A stretch of 37,480 bases of DNA, taken from NCBI GenBank assembly GCA_030247575.1, contig JAOTRV010000036.1:1-37480 (forward strand), in the 5' to 3' direction. Source of the stretch: Sulfuritalea sp. GTDB lineage: Bacteria; Pseudomonadota; Gammaproteobacteria; Burkholderiales; Rhodocyclaceae. The notes under the pieces are model-generated. The model was not told the DNA's origin and ran no database searches. It was given only the letters and a program-made list of their open reading frames with translations. How positions within the stretch are numbered: the first letter of the stretch is position 1; each line of letters begins with the position of its first letter. Made by a program: the position numbers and the translations under genes. This document shows positions 1 through 7,900 of this stretch, piece by piece.

Positions 1-564
1 ATGGACGCCGAAACCTACGCGCGCATGCCGGAACGCCTGGCCATGCGCGAAACCAAGGTCGCCGGCCGCGTTCTGGTGACGACTTTCCTCGACCCCAAGG
101 CTGTCAGTGCGATGGAGATCGACGCCTTGTACAAACGGCGCTGGCAGGTGGAGGTGGATCTGCGTTTGATCAAGGCCGAGATGGGCATGGACATTCTGCG
201 CGCCAAATCGCCGGCCATGATCGACAAGGAAATCGCGGCCTATCTGCTGGGCTACAACCTCGTCTGCGCGCTGATGAGCCGTGCCGCAGCCGGCGCGCAG
301 GTGCTGGTTCGGGCGCTGAGTTTCAAGGGGGCGCTGCAATTGTTCCTGGCCTTCGAGCAACAACTGCGCTTTGGCGCGGGTGCCGGGGCGAGAACCATGA
401 CCGCCCATCTACTCGGTGCGATCAGCATGCTCCAATTACCGATACGTCCCGGCCGGGTCGAACCTCATGCCATCAAGCGACGACCTAAGAACCACTCGCT
501 GCTCACCGTGCCGCGTGACATTGCACGCGCTGCGATTCTCAACTCACGAAGTACAACGGCTTAA
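1..564 (+). CDS. IS4-family transposase, C-terminal part (cut by window start)
   Basis: This is the C-terminal part of a DDE transposase; the first two catalytic aspartates would lie before the window. The visible piece carries the IS4-family Y-(2)-R-(3)-E-(6)-K signature exactly: Y44, R47, E51 and K58, numbering from base 1. E51 is the expected third catalytic acid. After it comes the usual helical tail with a basic stretch (KRRPKN, about residues 158-163). The stop codon is at 562-564 and is followed by element-end-like sequence. The ATG at base 1 is probably internal, so the true start is unknown. Whether the full element is intact cannot be judged here. Confidence 0.85.
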   Translation: MDAETYARMPERLAMRETKVAGRVLVTTFLDPKAVSAMEIDALYKRRWQVEVDLRLIKAEMGMDILRAKSPAMIDKEIAAYLLGYNLVCALMSRAAAGAQVLVRALSFKGALQLFLAFEQQLRFGAGAGARTMTAHLLGAISMLQLPIRPGRVEPHAIKRRPKNHSLLTVPRDIARAAILNSRSTTA

Positions 565-692
565 GGTAGTGCCATGGGATGCTGACCCCAATTGTTCACT
601 CCTTTGTCTCCTGCGCGAGACCTACAAATCGCCGTGTCGTCAGCGCCGACTTTTTTGCGGCGAATGAATCAACTGAAAGGAAGGTGGCGTAA

Positions 693-1220
693 ATGGGCGG
701 ACTGATTCTCTTCTTGGTGATTGGCCTTTGGATTGTCTTGGTTGCATGGCTGAGCAAGGTCGTCGCCACTCGAATTTCCGCGGCGCAATGGCGTCTTCCG
801 GTCGGCCTGTTGGCGTTCGTGGTGCTGCTGCCGCTACCGGTACTCGACGAACTTGTCGGCGGGCGACAGTTCGAGCGACTCTGTCAGGAAAACTCCACCA
901 TTCAGGTGAACCGCGCCACGGCGGTTGGCCGGACGGTGTACCTGGCTAAGACGCCGCCCGTTGTGATCAATGGAACATGGATCGAGGTGGTACTCAAACC
1001 GGTGCGCTTTGTCGATGCGACTACGGGTGAGACTGTAGTGAGTTACAACGAATTGACTGCCAAAGGGGGAAGGTTTCTTAACATTACCGAAAGCCACGTG
1101 CCCCTGACTTTCAAGGGTACCTGTGTTCCAGCCAATAGGCCGGGTTCTATCGAGACGTTTAAGGAATTCGGCATCAAGTACATCGAGCCACCTGAGAAAG
1201 CAAATGGAGAGGTCAAATGA
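693..1220 (+). CDS. Hypothetical membrane-anchored protein, 175 aa
   Basis: I do not recognise this family. The start is well supported by an AGGAAGG ribosome site 8-9 bases upstream of the ATG. The N terminus has a hydrophobic helix (about residues 3-20) and a second one (about 36-53). After them comes a roughly 120-residue soluble part rich in beta-type sequence with two cysteines (in RLCQEN and GTCVPA). It therefore looks like an inner-membrane-anchored periplasmic domain. The stop overlaps the start of the next small ORF (ATGA at 1217-1220), so the two were translationally coupled. The base composition is less GC-rich than the housekeeping genes nearby, and the gene sits between two insertion sequences, which suggests acquired DNA. 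An immunity or accessory protein for the truncated downstream gene is possible but unproven. Confidence 0.6.
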   Translation: MGGLILFLVIGLWIVLVAWLSKVVATRISAAQWRLPVGLLAFVVLLPLPVLDELVGGRQFERLCQENSTIQVNRATAVGRTVYLAKTPPVVINGTWIEVVLKPVRFVDATTGETVVSYNELTAKGGRFLNITESHVPLTFKGTCVPANRPGSIETFKEFGIKYIEPPEKANGEVK

Positions 1221-1311
1221 CAACGATTAACGACGTATACATCAACGCGCTCTTGGCCGATGCCTCTTACGTTGACAACTTTGTAGCCGGAATGACTGGG
1301 GCGCACAACTA
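1217..1311 (+). pseudogene. Truncated 5' end of a lost gene, 31 codons
   Basis: A start codon overlaps the stop of the previous gene (ATGA), with GGAGAGG upstream. It opens a 31-codon reading frame beginning MTTINDVYINALLADASYV. That opening resembles, from memory, the N terminus of secreted lipase-like or calcium-binding proteins of proteobacteria; this is a recollection and was not searched. The frame stops at TAA (1309-1311), where the sequence changes to non-coding DNA next to the IS110 element. The simplest reading is that the rest of the gene was removed by an insertion or deletion. It could also be a genuine 31-residue peptide gene. Confidence 0.45.
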
Positions 1312-1714
1312 AAGGGGTCACCCATTAGCCGGCCGGTGTCAAGCGAGTAAATGATTTCATGGCGGCGCAAGCCGCCGGTTTTGAAGTTCTCCATAGCTCC
1401 CTCGCAGTAGCTGACCGCGCCCGTTTCTTCAAATCGTGGCTGCGAACGAATCGCGCCAGTCACCCATCAGGATCAAGCGATCAGCGATGGTCCGCTTTCG
1501 CCCTGGCGGCCAGGCCGCCCCAGAAGAACCTTGGTGCCGCTTCGTGTCCAATGGATTCACAGACTCGTGGCTGCCGGTGTCCCGGCGCCAACCCCTTGCT
1601 GGCTCACGTTGCGGGCGATCCGCTGTGCTGCTCGGGTGACGGACAGCGGCATTCCATTCAGATTCATGGCTCGTCGTCCAGACCCCTTACCGGACTTGCC
1701 GCCGCCGTCGTAAC
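1312..1714. other. Non-coding stretch downstream of IS110 transposase
   Basis: About 400 bases without a convincing gene; the open frames here have no recognisable product or ribosome site. Two strong hairpins are visible. GGCGGC (1361-1366) pairs with GCCGCC (1371-1376) around a GCAA tetraloop. GGCGG (1505-1509) pairs with CCGCC (1515-1519) inside the odd-length palindrome 1505-1519. Part of this stretch is probably the transposase-distal end of the IS110-type element, but I cannot place the element boundary. In IS1111-type relatives the structured guide (bridge) RNA lies on this side of the transposase. Confidence 0.4.
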
Positions 1715-2728
1715 TCATGCGAAGCAGCGCCTCACGTCAAAGGGAGTGCGCTCCTTCAAGATGTGAAAGCAGGCCCGCGCCAACTTGTGCGCCAGCGCCT
1801 TGGTCGCCACCAAGTTATTCGTTCTGGCTTTCTTGCGTTCATAGAAACGCTTGGCTTCGGCATTGAAGCGCAGCGCAAAGTTCGCCGCTTCGACAAAAGC
1901 CCAGACCAGATACTTGTTGCCATTCTTGACATTGCCTTCCCCCTTCTTCTTGCCGTTGGAGAGACGCTGACTATCGACGCAGCGCGCATAGGATGCATAG
2001 TTGCCCACCGCATGGAAGCGCTCGATCGGCCCGGTCTCCAGCAGGATGATCGCGGCCAGGATGCGGCCGATGCCGGGAACGCTGGTCAGCAGTACGTATT
2101 CGGGTCGTTCCCCGAGTTTTTCTTGCAGACGCTTTTCCAGCAGTTCGATTTGTGCGCCGAGGGTGGTCACGACCGCGAGGTTGCTCTCGACAGCCAGTGC
2201 GACATCCTCCGGCAGCCCCATCTGATTCACGTCGGTGGCCGTCAGGCGTTTGATGGCATTACTGTTGATCGTCGCTCCTCGTTGCCGGGCCAGGATGTTC
2301 TCGATGGCCAGGATATGGCTGGTTCGACTGCGTACCAGTTGCATGCGCTTCCTGGCCAGATCTCGTGTCGCTCTGTGTTCCGGCGGCAGAATGGTCCCTG
2401 TCGGCAGGATGCCCAAGCGCAGCAGATGTGCCAATTGCCGGGCGTCGGATTCGTCGCCGCTATGCTTGAGGCCGTCATACTTCTTGATGGCGCCGGTGTT
2501 GGCCAACTTCACTTCAAACCCCGCGTCCTGCAAACCATCCACCAGCCAGTACCAGTTGTAGGTGGATTCAACCACCACGCCCGCCAATTCATCGCGCCAT
2601 GGCAGCAAGAATCCGACGATCTTCCCGATGTCGTTCGGCAACCGTTTCTCCGCTACTACCCGATCCGTGTCGTCTGTCACCGTCACCACGCTGTTATTCG
2701 AATGCAGGTCAATTCCGCTATATTTCAT
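1715..2728 (-). CDS. IS110-family transposase (DEDD recombinase)
   Basis: A 337-residue transposase of normal family length. The N-terminal RuvC-like domain begins MKYSGIDLHS. It shows the four-acid set D7, E54 (VVVEST), D92 and D95 (DESDARQLA). A helical middle section is followed by a helix-hairpin-helix SVPGIG (about 216-221). The C-terminal domain has the serine-bearing segment VDSQRLSNGKKKG (about 251-263), where S253 or S257 may be the catalytic serine. I chose the ATG at 2726-2728 because GGAGG lies just upstream and family proteins begin at the first beta strand; a start 13 codons earlier is less likely. The gene looks intact, so the element may still be active. Its upstream leader is strongly structured (see separate entry). 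Confidence 0.88.
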   Translation of the reverse strand: MKYSGIDLHSNNSVVTVTDDTDRVVAEKRLPNDIGKIVGFLLPWRDELAGVVVESTYNWYWLVDGLQDAGFEVKLANTGAIKKYDGLKHSGDESDARQLAHLLRLGILPTGTILPPEHRATRDLARKRMQLVRSRTSHILAIENILARQRGATINSNAIKRLTATDVNQMGLPEDVALAVESNLAVVTTLGAQIELLEKRLQEKLGERPEYVLLTSVPGIGRILAAIILLETGPIERFHAVGNYASYARCVDSQRLSNGKKKGEGNVKNGNKYLVWAFVEAANFALRFNAEAKRFYERKKARTNNLVATKALAHKLARACFHILKERTPFDVRRCFA

Positions 2729-2805
2729 GTCCGGCCTCCAGTGGTTATTGCAAGTTCGCAAACTCACTTTAACCCCGCCGCCTCACCGCGGCGGGAGGCC
2801 GGCTA
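2729..2805 (-). promoter_or_regulatory. Structured leader of IS110 transposase with RBS-pairing arm
   Basis: Just before the transposase start the leader holds two mutually exclusive structures. One is an 8-bp GC hairpin, 2774-2781 with 2788-2795, with a 6-base loop. The other is a 9-bp long-range pairing: CCGGCCTCC at 2731-2739 on the plus strand is the complement of the transposase ribosome site, and its partner GGAGGCCGG lies at 2794-2802. The second arm overlaps the hairpin by two bases. On a transcript that includes this arm, the ribosome site could be masked. In IS110 relatives the guide (bridge) RNA is also encoded on this side, so the hairpin may belong to that RNA. The pairing is seen directly; the function is inferred. 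Confidence 0.45.
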
Positions 2806-2922
2806 GATGATCTTCAGCATCGATTTTGTTTTGACCTGGCCAAACCATGCCACGTCGCGCACGAATCGGCTATTCGAGCCAGCTCCCTTTCCGCTCCTTC
2901 GCCGTGCCGCCAGCGTCGACTT

Positions 2923-3786
2923 CTAATTCAGGGTGCGCGCCAGCTGGATGCGGAATTCGCGCATCAGGTCTTCGTGCTGCGGGTCGCTGCCGAGCAGGGT
3001 GAACAGGTCGAGCATGGCCTTGCGTGCGGCTTCGTCCTGCCATTTGCGGTCGCGGCGGACGATTTCGAGCAGTTGCTCCAGCGCCGGGCGGTAGTCGTGG
3101 GCCAGCGCCAGCGCATGGGCCAGTTGCAGGCGGGCATCGAGGTCGCCGGCGTTGGCGTCGATGCGGGCCTTCAGCGCGGCGGGATCGGCGCCCGTGCCGG
3201 CATTCACCAGCTTGAGACGGGCTTGCAGGGCCTGCACGCGGGAGGCGTCGCGGGCCCGGGGTTCGAGCGCGTCTAGGATGGCCCGCGCGGCCTCGATGTC
3301 GCGCATCTCGATGTGGATTTCGGCGAGATCGAGTTGCGCGGTCTCGTTGGCCGGGTCGAGTTGCAGCGCATCGGCCAGCAGCGAAACGGCGACCCCGGCT
3401 TCGCCTTTGGCGCGCGCTTCCTGTGCGGCGACGCGCAGCGGTTCGGCGGGTGAGGGCAGCAGGCGGTCGATGAAGGCGCGGACCTGCGCTTCGGGCAGGG
3501 CGCCGGTGAATTCGTCGACCAGCTGGCCATCGACGAAGGCCTTGACGTTGGGGATGCCTCGCACGCCGCAGCGGGCGGCGAGTTCCTGATGCTGGTCCGA
3601 GTTCACCTTGGCGAGGATGAAGCGCCCGCAGTATTCGGCGGCGAGCTTTTCCAGCACGGGCTTGAGTACGCGGCAGGGCGCGCACCATTCGGCCCAGAAG
3701 TCGACCAGCACCGGGGCACGGCGCGAGGCATCGACGACCTTTTCCTGGAAGTCGGCGGCGCCGACGTCGAGCGAGTAGTTGTTCAT
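2923..3786 (-). CDS. cnoX: Thioredoxin-fold co-chaperone with TPR tail, CnoX/YbbN-like
   Basis: A 287-residue protein with an N-terminal thioredoxin fold (about 1-110) and a long helical C-terminal part (about 115-287) resembling YbbN/CnoX TPR repeats. The active-site motif is WCAPC (C35, C38), so both cysteines are present, unlike E. coli YbbN, which lacks the first. The cis-proline region is GIPNV. Family knowledge: CnoX binds unfolding, oxidised clients and hands them to GroEL/DnaK; forms with CXXC can also do redox chemistry. It lies 62 bases downstream of the diguanylate cyclase on the same strand and could be co-transcribed. The symbol follows the domain architecture; a plain 'thioredoxin' label is the main alternative. 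Confidence 0.82.
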   Translation of the reverse strand: MNNYSLDVGAADFQEKVVDASRRAPVLVDFWAEWCAPCRVLKPVLEKLAAEYCGRFILAKVNSDQHQELAARCGVRGIPNVKAFVDGQLVDEFTGALPEAQVRAFIDRLLPSPAEPLRVAAQEARAKGEAGVAVSLLADALQLDPANETAQLDLAEIHIEMRDIEAARAILDALEPRARDASRVQALQARLKLVNAGTGADPAALKARIDANAGDLDARLQLAHALALAHDYRPALEQLLEIVRRDRKWQDEAARKAMLDLFTLLGSDPQHEDLMREFRIQLARTLN

Positions 3787-3848
3787 GGCAATGATTCGTC
3801 GTGGGGCATGGAGTGGCCGGCAGCGGCGTGGTTGCGGCAGGTCGCCGT

Positions 3849-4817
3849 TCAGGTGCTGCCGGGATGGTGGTAGGCTTCGATCGCATTGTCGGCCACCAGC
3901 GTTTCGTAGAAGCAGGCCTGGTTGCGGCCGTGGGTCTTGGCGTAATACAGCGCCTGATCGGCGCGGCCGAGCAGTTCGACGGGAAACGAGGTGTTCCGGA
4001 TTTCCGTGATGCCGACGCTGACGGTGACCTTGCCGACCTGGGGAAAGGCGTGGTTCTCGATCGAGCGGCGCAGGCGCTCGAAGGTGGTTCCGGCATCCTT
4101 GCGGTCATCGACATAGACGATGACGACGAACTCCTCGCCGCCGAAACGGTAGATCAGGTCGGTCTTGCGAAAGGTGCTGCGCAGGATGCGGGAGAGGATG
4201 ACCAGCACCTCGTCGCCGTGCAGGTGGCCGAAGCGGTCGTTGATGCTCTTGAAGTGGTCGATGTCGATTTCGCCCATGAAGAAGCAGCCGTTGCCGCCAT
4301 CGATCTTGCGCTGGCTGCCGGCGCCGGCATCTTCCTGGTAGGCCCGGCGGATCAGGCCGAGGGCCCGGTCGAGCTGGTCGTCGAAGGTGCGGCGGTTCAG
4401 CAGCCCGGTGAGACGGTCGATCTGCGAGTCCCTGAGCACCGCGAGATAGTTGTCGTAGACGCGAAACAGGTCGGCCATCAGGGCCTGCTCGTCGGCCGAG
4501 ATGTCCGGCGTGCGATGCACCAGCAGGTAGCCGAGCACCTTGCGGGCATGGCTCATGATGGGGAAGGAGGTCACGCCCGGGTTGCCGATGAGTTCGGCGA
4601 AGGACTCGGGACCGGGGGCTTGGGAAATTTCGCCGTCGCGCAGGCGGGTGGAGAATTCCGGCGCGTCGTCGTTGCCGAGGTGGAAAATCGCCGCCCAGTC
4701 CGGCCGGAACAGGTCGGCCACCGTCTTCAGCAGGCTGGCTTCGAGCAGGTTTATGTCACGGTGATCCGTGAGTGCCGCAATCATGCGGACGACAGTGGGC
4801 GACGACAGCGCGTTCAT
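3849..4817 (-). CDS. Diguanylate cyclase (GAF-like sensor + GGDEF)
   Basis: A soluble 322-residue protein with no membrane segment. Residues about 1-125 look like a divergent GAF-type sensory domain. The C-terminal GGDEF domain makes cyclic di-GMP from two GTP. Its signature is GGEEF at 226-230, a catalytically competent variant. The metal-site strand is DIDHFK (D185, D187), followed by SINDRFGHLHGD. An inhibitory I-site RKTD (217-220) sits exactly five residues before GGEEF, so product feedback inhibition is expected. An insertion of about 25 residues (about 155-178) precedes the first metal strand. No EAL domain is present. The signal it senses cannot be told from sequence. Confidence 0.9.
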   Translation of the reverse strand: MNALSSPTVVRMIAALTDHRDINLLEASLLKTVADLFRPDWAAIFHLGNDDAPEFSTRLRDGEISQAPGPESFAELIGNPGVTSFPIMSHARKVLGYLLVHRTPDISADEQALMADLFRVYDNYLAVLRDSQIDRLTGLLNRRTFDDQLDRALGLIRRAYQEDAGAGSQRKIDGGNGCFFMGEIDIDHFKSINDRFGHLHGDEVLVILSRILRSTFRKTDLIYRFGGEEFVVIVYVDDRKDAGTTFERLRRSIENHAFPQVGKVTVSVGITEIRNTSFPVELLGRADQALYYAKTHGRNQACFYETLVADNAIEAYHHPGST

Positions 4818-4907
4818 GGGGTAGGGGTGTCCCGGTTGGCTCCCCGCAGTGTCTCAGGCTTGGTCGCCGAATGCAATTCGGGTCCGGGGCCCGGGGCGGG
4901 CTGAGGG

Positions 4908-4913
4908 TATAAT
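4908..4913 (+). promoter_or_regulatory. Putative -10 element upstream of purL
   Basis: A perfect TATAAT lies 51 bases before the purL start, in the short gap between the divergently oriented cyclase gene and purL. The region 17 bases upstream is very GC-rich and has no good -35 box. It is therefore a plausible but unconfirmed promoter. No PurR-type operator was recognised. Confidence 0.4.
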
Positions 4914-4964
4914 TCCGCGCCTTGCATTGCCATCCCGCCTTCCATTCGCCCCGGTCCGTCCATC

Positions 4965-7900
4965 ATGGCTGAATTCCTTGCCCTGCGGGGCTCCGCTGCG
5001 TTTACGGCGTCGCGCCTCGCGCGTCTGCAAAAGTCCGTCGGCGACATCGTTCCCGATCTCCGGCTGACGGCCGAGCACTGGTATTTCGTCGAGCTGGCCG
5101 CGCCGCTGAACGCGGACGAATCCGCCCGGTTGAAGGACCTGCTGGGGATTCCGGCCACGCTGCCGGCGCCGCCCTCCGGCGAGCTGCTGCTGGTCACGCC
5201 GCGCCTGGGCACGATTTCGCCCTGGAGTTCGAAGGCCACCGACATCGCCAGGAACTGCGGATTCGCGGCGGTAAAGCGCATCGAACGCGGGGTTGCCTAC
5301 CATGCGGCATTCCATCTTGCCGGCAAGCCGGCCCGAGAGTCGACGCTGGCGGCACGGCTCCACGACCGCATGACCGAGTCCGTGCTCGATTCCGTCGATG
5401 CGGCCCGGGCCCTGTTCCACCATGTCGCGCCGCAGCCGCTGACCACGGTGGATCTGCTCGGCGGCGGGCCCATGGCACGAGAGGCGCTGGTCAAGGCCAA
5501 CACCGAACTGGGCCTTGCGCTGTCCGCCGACGAGATCGACTACCTGGTGGAGAACTTCGGCAAGCTCGGGCGCAATCCGACCGACGTCGAGCTCATGATG
5601 TTCGCCCAGGCCAATTCCGAGCACTGCCGGCACAAGATTTTCAACGCGAGCTGGACCGTCGATGGCGAGCCGCAGCCGCTGTCGCTGTTCGGCATGATCC
5701 GCGAAACGCACAAGGCGCATCCCGAGGGCACGGTGGTGGCTTATTCGGACAATGCGGCGGTGATCGAGGGCGCGAGCATCCGCCGCTTCTATCCGCGCGC
5801 CGATCGCGGCTATGCCTACGGCGAAGAGACCACGCACATCCTGGCCAAGGTCGAGACGCACAACCATCCGACGGCGATTTCGCCCTTTCCCGGCGCGGCG
5901 ACCGGCTCCGGCGGCGAGATTCGCGACGAAGGGGCGACCGGGCGCGGCTCCAAGCCCAAGGCCGGGCTCTGCGGCTTTTCGGTGTCCGACCTGAAGATAC
6001 CGGGCTACGCGCAGCCGTGGGAATCCGGCTACGGCAAGCCCGAGCGCATCGCCTCGGCGCTGGACATCATGATCGAAGGCCCGATCGGCGCGGCGGCCTT
6101 CAACAACGAATTCGGCCGGCCCAATCTTGCCGGCTATTTCCGCAGCTTCGAGCAGGAATTCGACGGCGAGGTGCGCGGCTATCACAAGCCGATCATGATC
6201 GCCGGCGGCCTCGGCAACATCGCGGCGGAACATTCGTTCAAGATACGCTTTCCGGCGGGCAGCCTGCTGATCCAGCTCGGCGGCCCCGGCATGCTGATCG
6301 GCCTCGGCGGCGGCGCCGCGTCGTCGATGGCGACCGGCACCAATACCGCCGACCTCGATTTCGCCTCGGTGCAGCGCGGCAACCCGGAGATCCAGCGCCG
6401 CGCGCAGGAGGTCATCGACAGATGCTGGCAGCAGGGCGATGCCAATCCGATCCTGGCCATCCACGACGTCGGCGCCGGCGGCATTTCCAATGCCATGCCG
6501 GAACTCGCCCACGATGCGGGCCGCGGCGCGGCTTTCGACCTGCGCGCGATTCCCAGCGAAGAGCCGGGCATGAGCCCGCGCGAAATCTGGAGCAACGAAG
6601 CGCAGGAACGCTACGTGCTGGCCATCGCGCCCGAGCGCCTGGATGAATTCCGCGCCCTGTGCGAACGCGAGCGCTGTCCCTTCGCCGTGCTCGGCGTCGC
6701 CACCGACGACGGCCAGCTCACGGTGAAGGACGACCACTTCGGCAACAAGCCCGTCGATATGCCGATGGAAGTGCTGCTCGGCAAGGCGCCCAAGCTGCAC
6801 CGCGATGCGCGCCGCAAACAGGTCGCCATGCCGCCGCTCGATGTCGCCGGCATCGACCTGAAGGAGGCCGCGCTGCGCGTGTTGCGTCTGCCGGCGGTGG
6901 CGTCGAAGAATTTCCTGGTCACCATCGGCGATCGCAGCGTCGGCGGCTTCACGGCGCGCGACCAGATGGTGGGCCCCTGGCAGGTGCCGGTGGCCGACGT
7001 TGCGGTCACGACGATGGGATACGACACCGTGCGCGGCGAGTGTTTCGCCATGGGCGAGCGCACGCCGCTGGCCCTGCTCGACGCGGCGGCCTCGGGCCGC
7101 ATGGCGGTGGGCGAGGTGCTCACCAACCTGGCCGCCGCCGACGTAGGTGAAATCGGTCGCATCAAGCTGTCGGCCAACTGGATGGCGGCAGCCGGCCACG
7201 GCTTCGAAGATGCCGCGCTGTTCGATACCGTGAAGGCCGTCGGCATCGAGTTCTGCCCGGCGCTCGGCGTCTCGATTCCGGTCGGCAAGGATTCGCTGTC
7301 GATGCGGACCAAGTGGGACGAGCAGGGCTTGGCGAAGCAAGTCTCGGCGCCGCTGTCGCTGATCGTCACGGCTTTCGCCGCGGTGGATGACGTGCGCCGC
7401 ACGCTGACGCCGCAACTGCGGCCGGACGCCGAGGCGGGCGAAACCGAGTTGCTGCTGATCGACCTCGGCCAGGGTCGCAACCGCCTCGGCGGCTCGGCTC
7501 TGGCGCAGGTCCATGGCGTCAGCGGCGATATCGTGCCGGACGTCGATGCGGCTTTGCTGAAAAGTTTTTTCGGCGCGATCCAGAAGCTCAATCGCGACGG
7601 CAAAGTTCTCGCCTATCACGACCGCTCGGACGGCGGGCTGTTCGCTACCGTCTGCGAGATGAGCTTCGCCTCGCACGTGGGCGTTTCGCTGAATCTCGAC
7701 GGGCTCTGCTACGACCCGCTGATGAACGACGTCGACGGCAGCGAACGCTTTCCGCAGATCGCCGGCCGCCTTCGCGACCGTGTGATCGCGGCGCTGTTCA
7801 ACGAGGAACTCGGCGCCGTGCTGCAGATTCGGCTTGCGGATCGCAACGTCGTAATGCAGACCTTGCGCGACGCCGGTCTCGGCGCCTGCAGCCATGCCAT

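Noticed and set aside
1359-1766. A 135-codon plus-strand frame downstream of the truncated gene
   Set aside because: It has no ribosome site, a shuffled-looking composition, and overlaps the end of the transposase gene.
1763-2806. A 347-codon plus-strand frame opposite the IS110 transposase
   Set aside because: The minus-strand frame has the complete DEDD transposase motifs; the plus-strand frame has no recognisable protein features.
2870-4114. A 414-codon minus-strand frame over the thioredoxin and cyclase genes
   Set aside because: It is Arg/Pro/Ala-rich and overlaps two clear genes in a different frame on the same strand.
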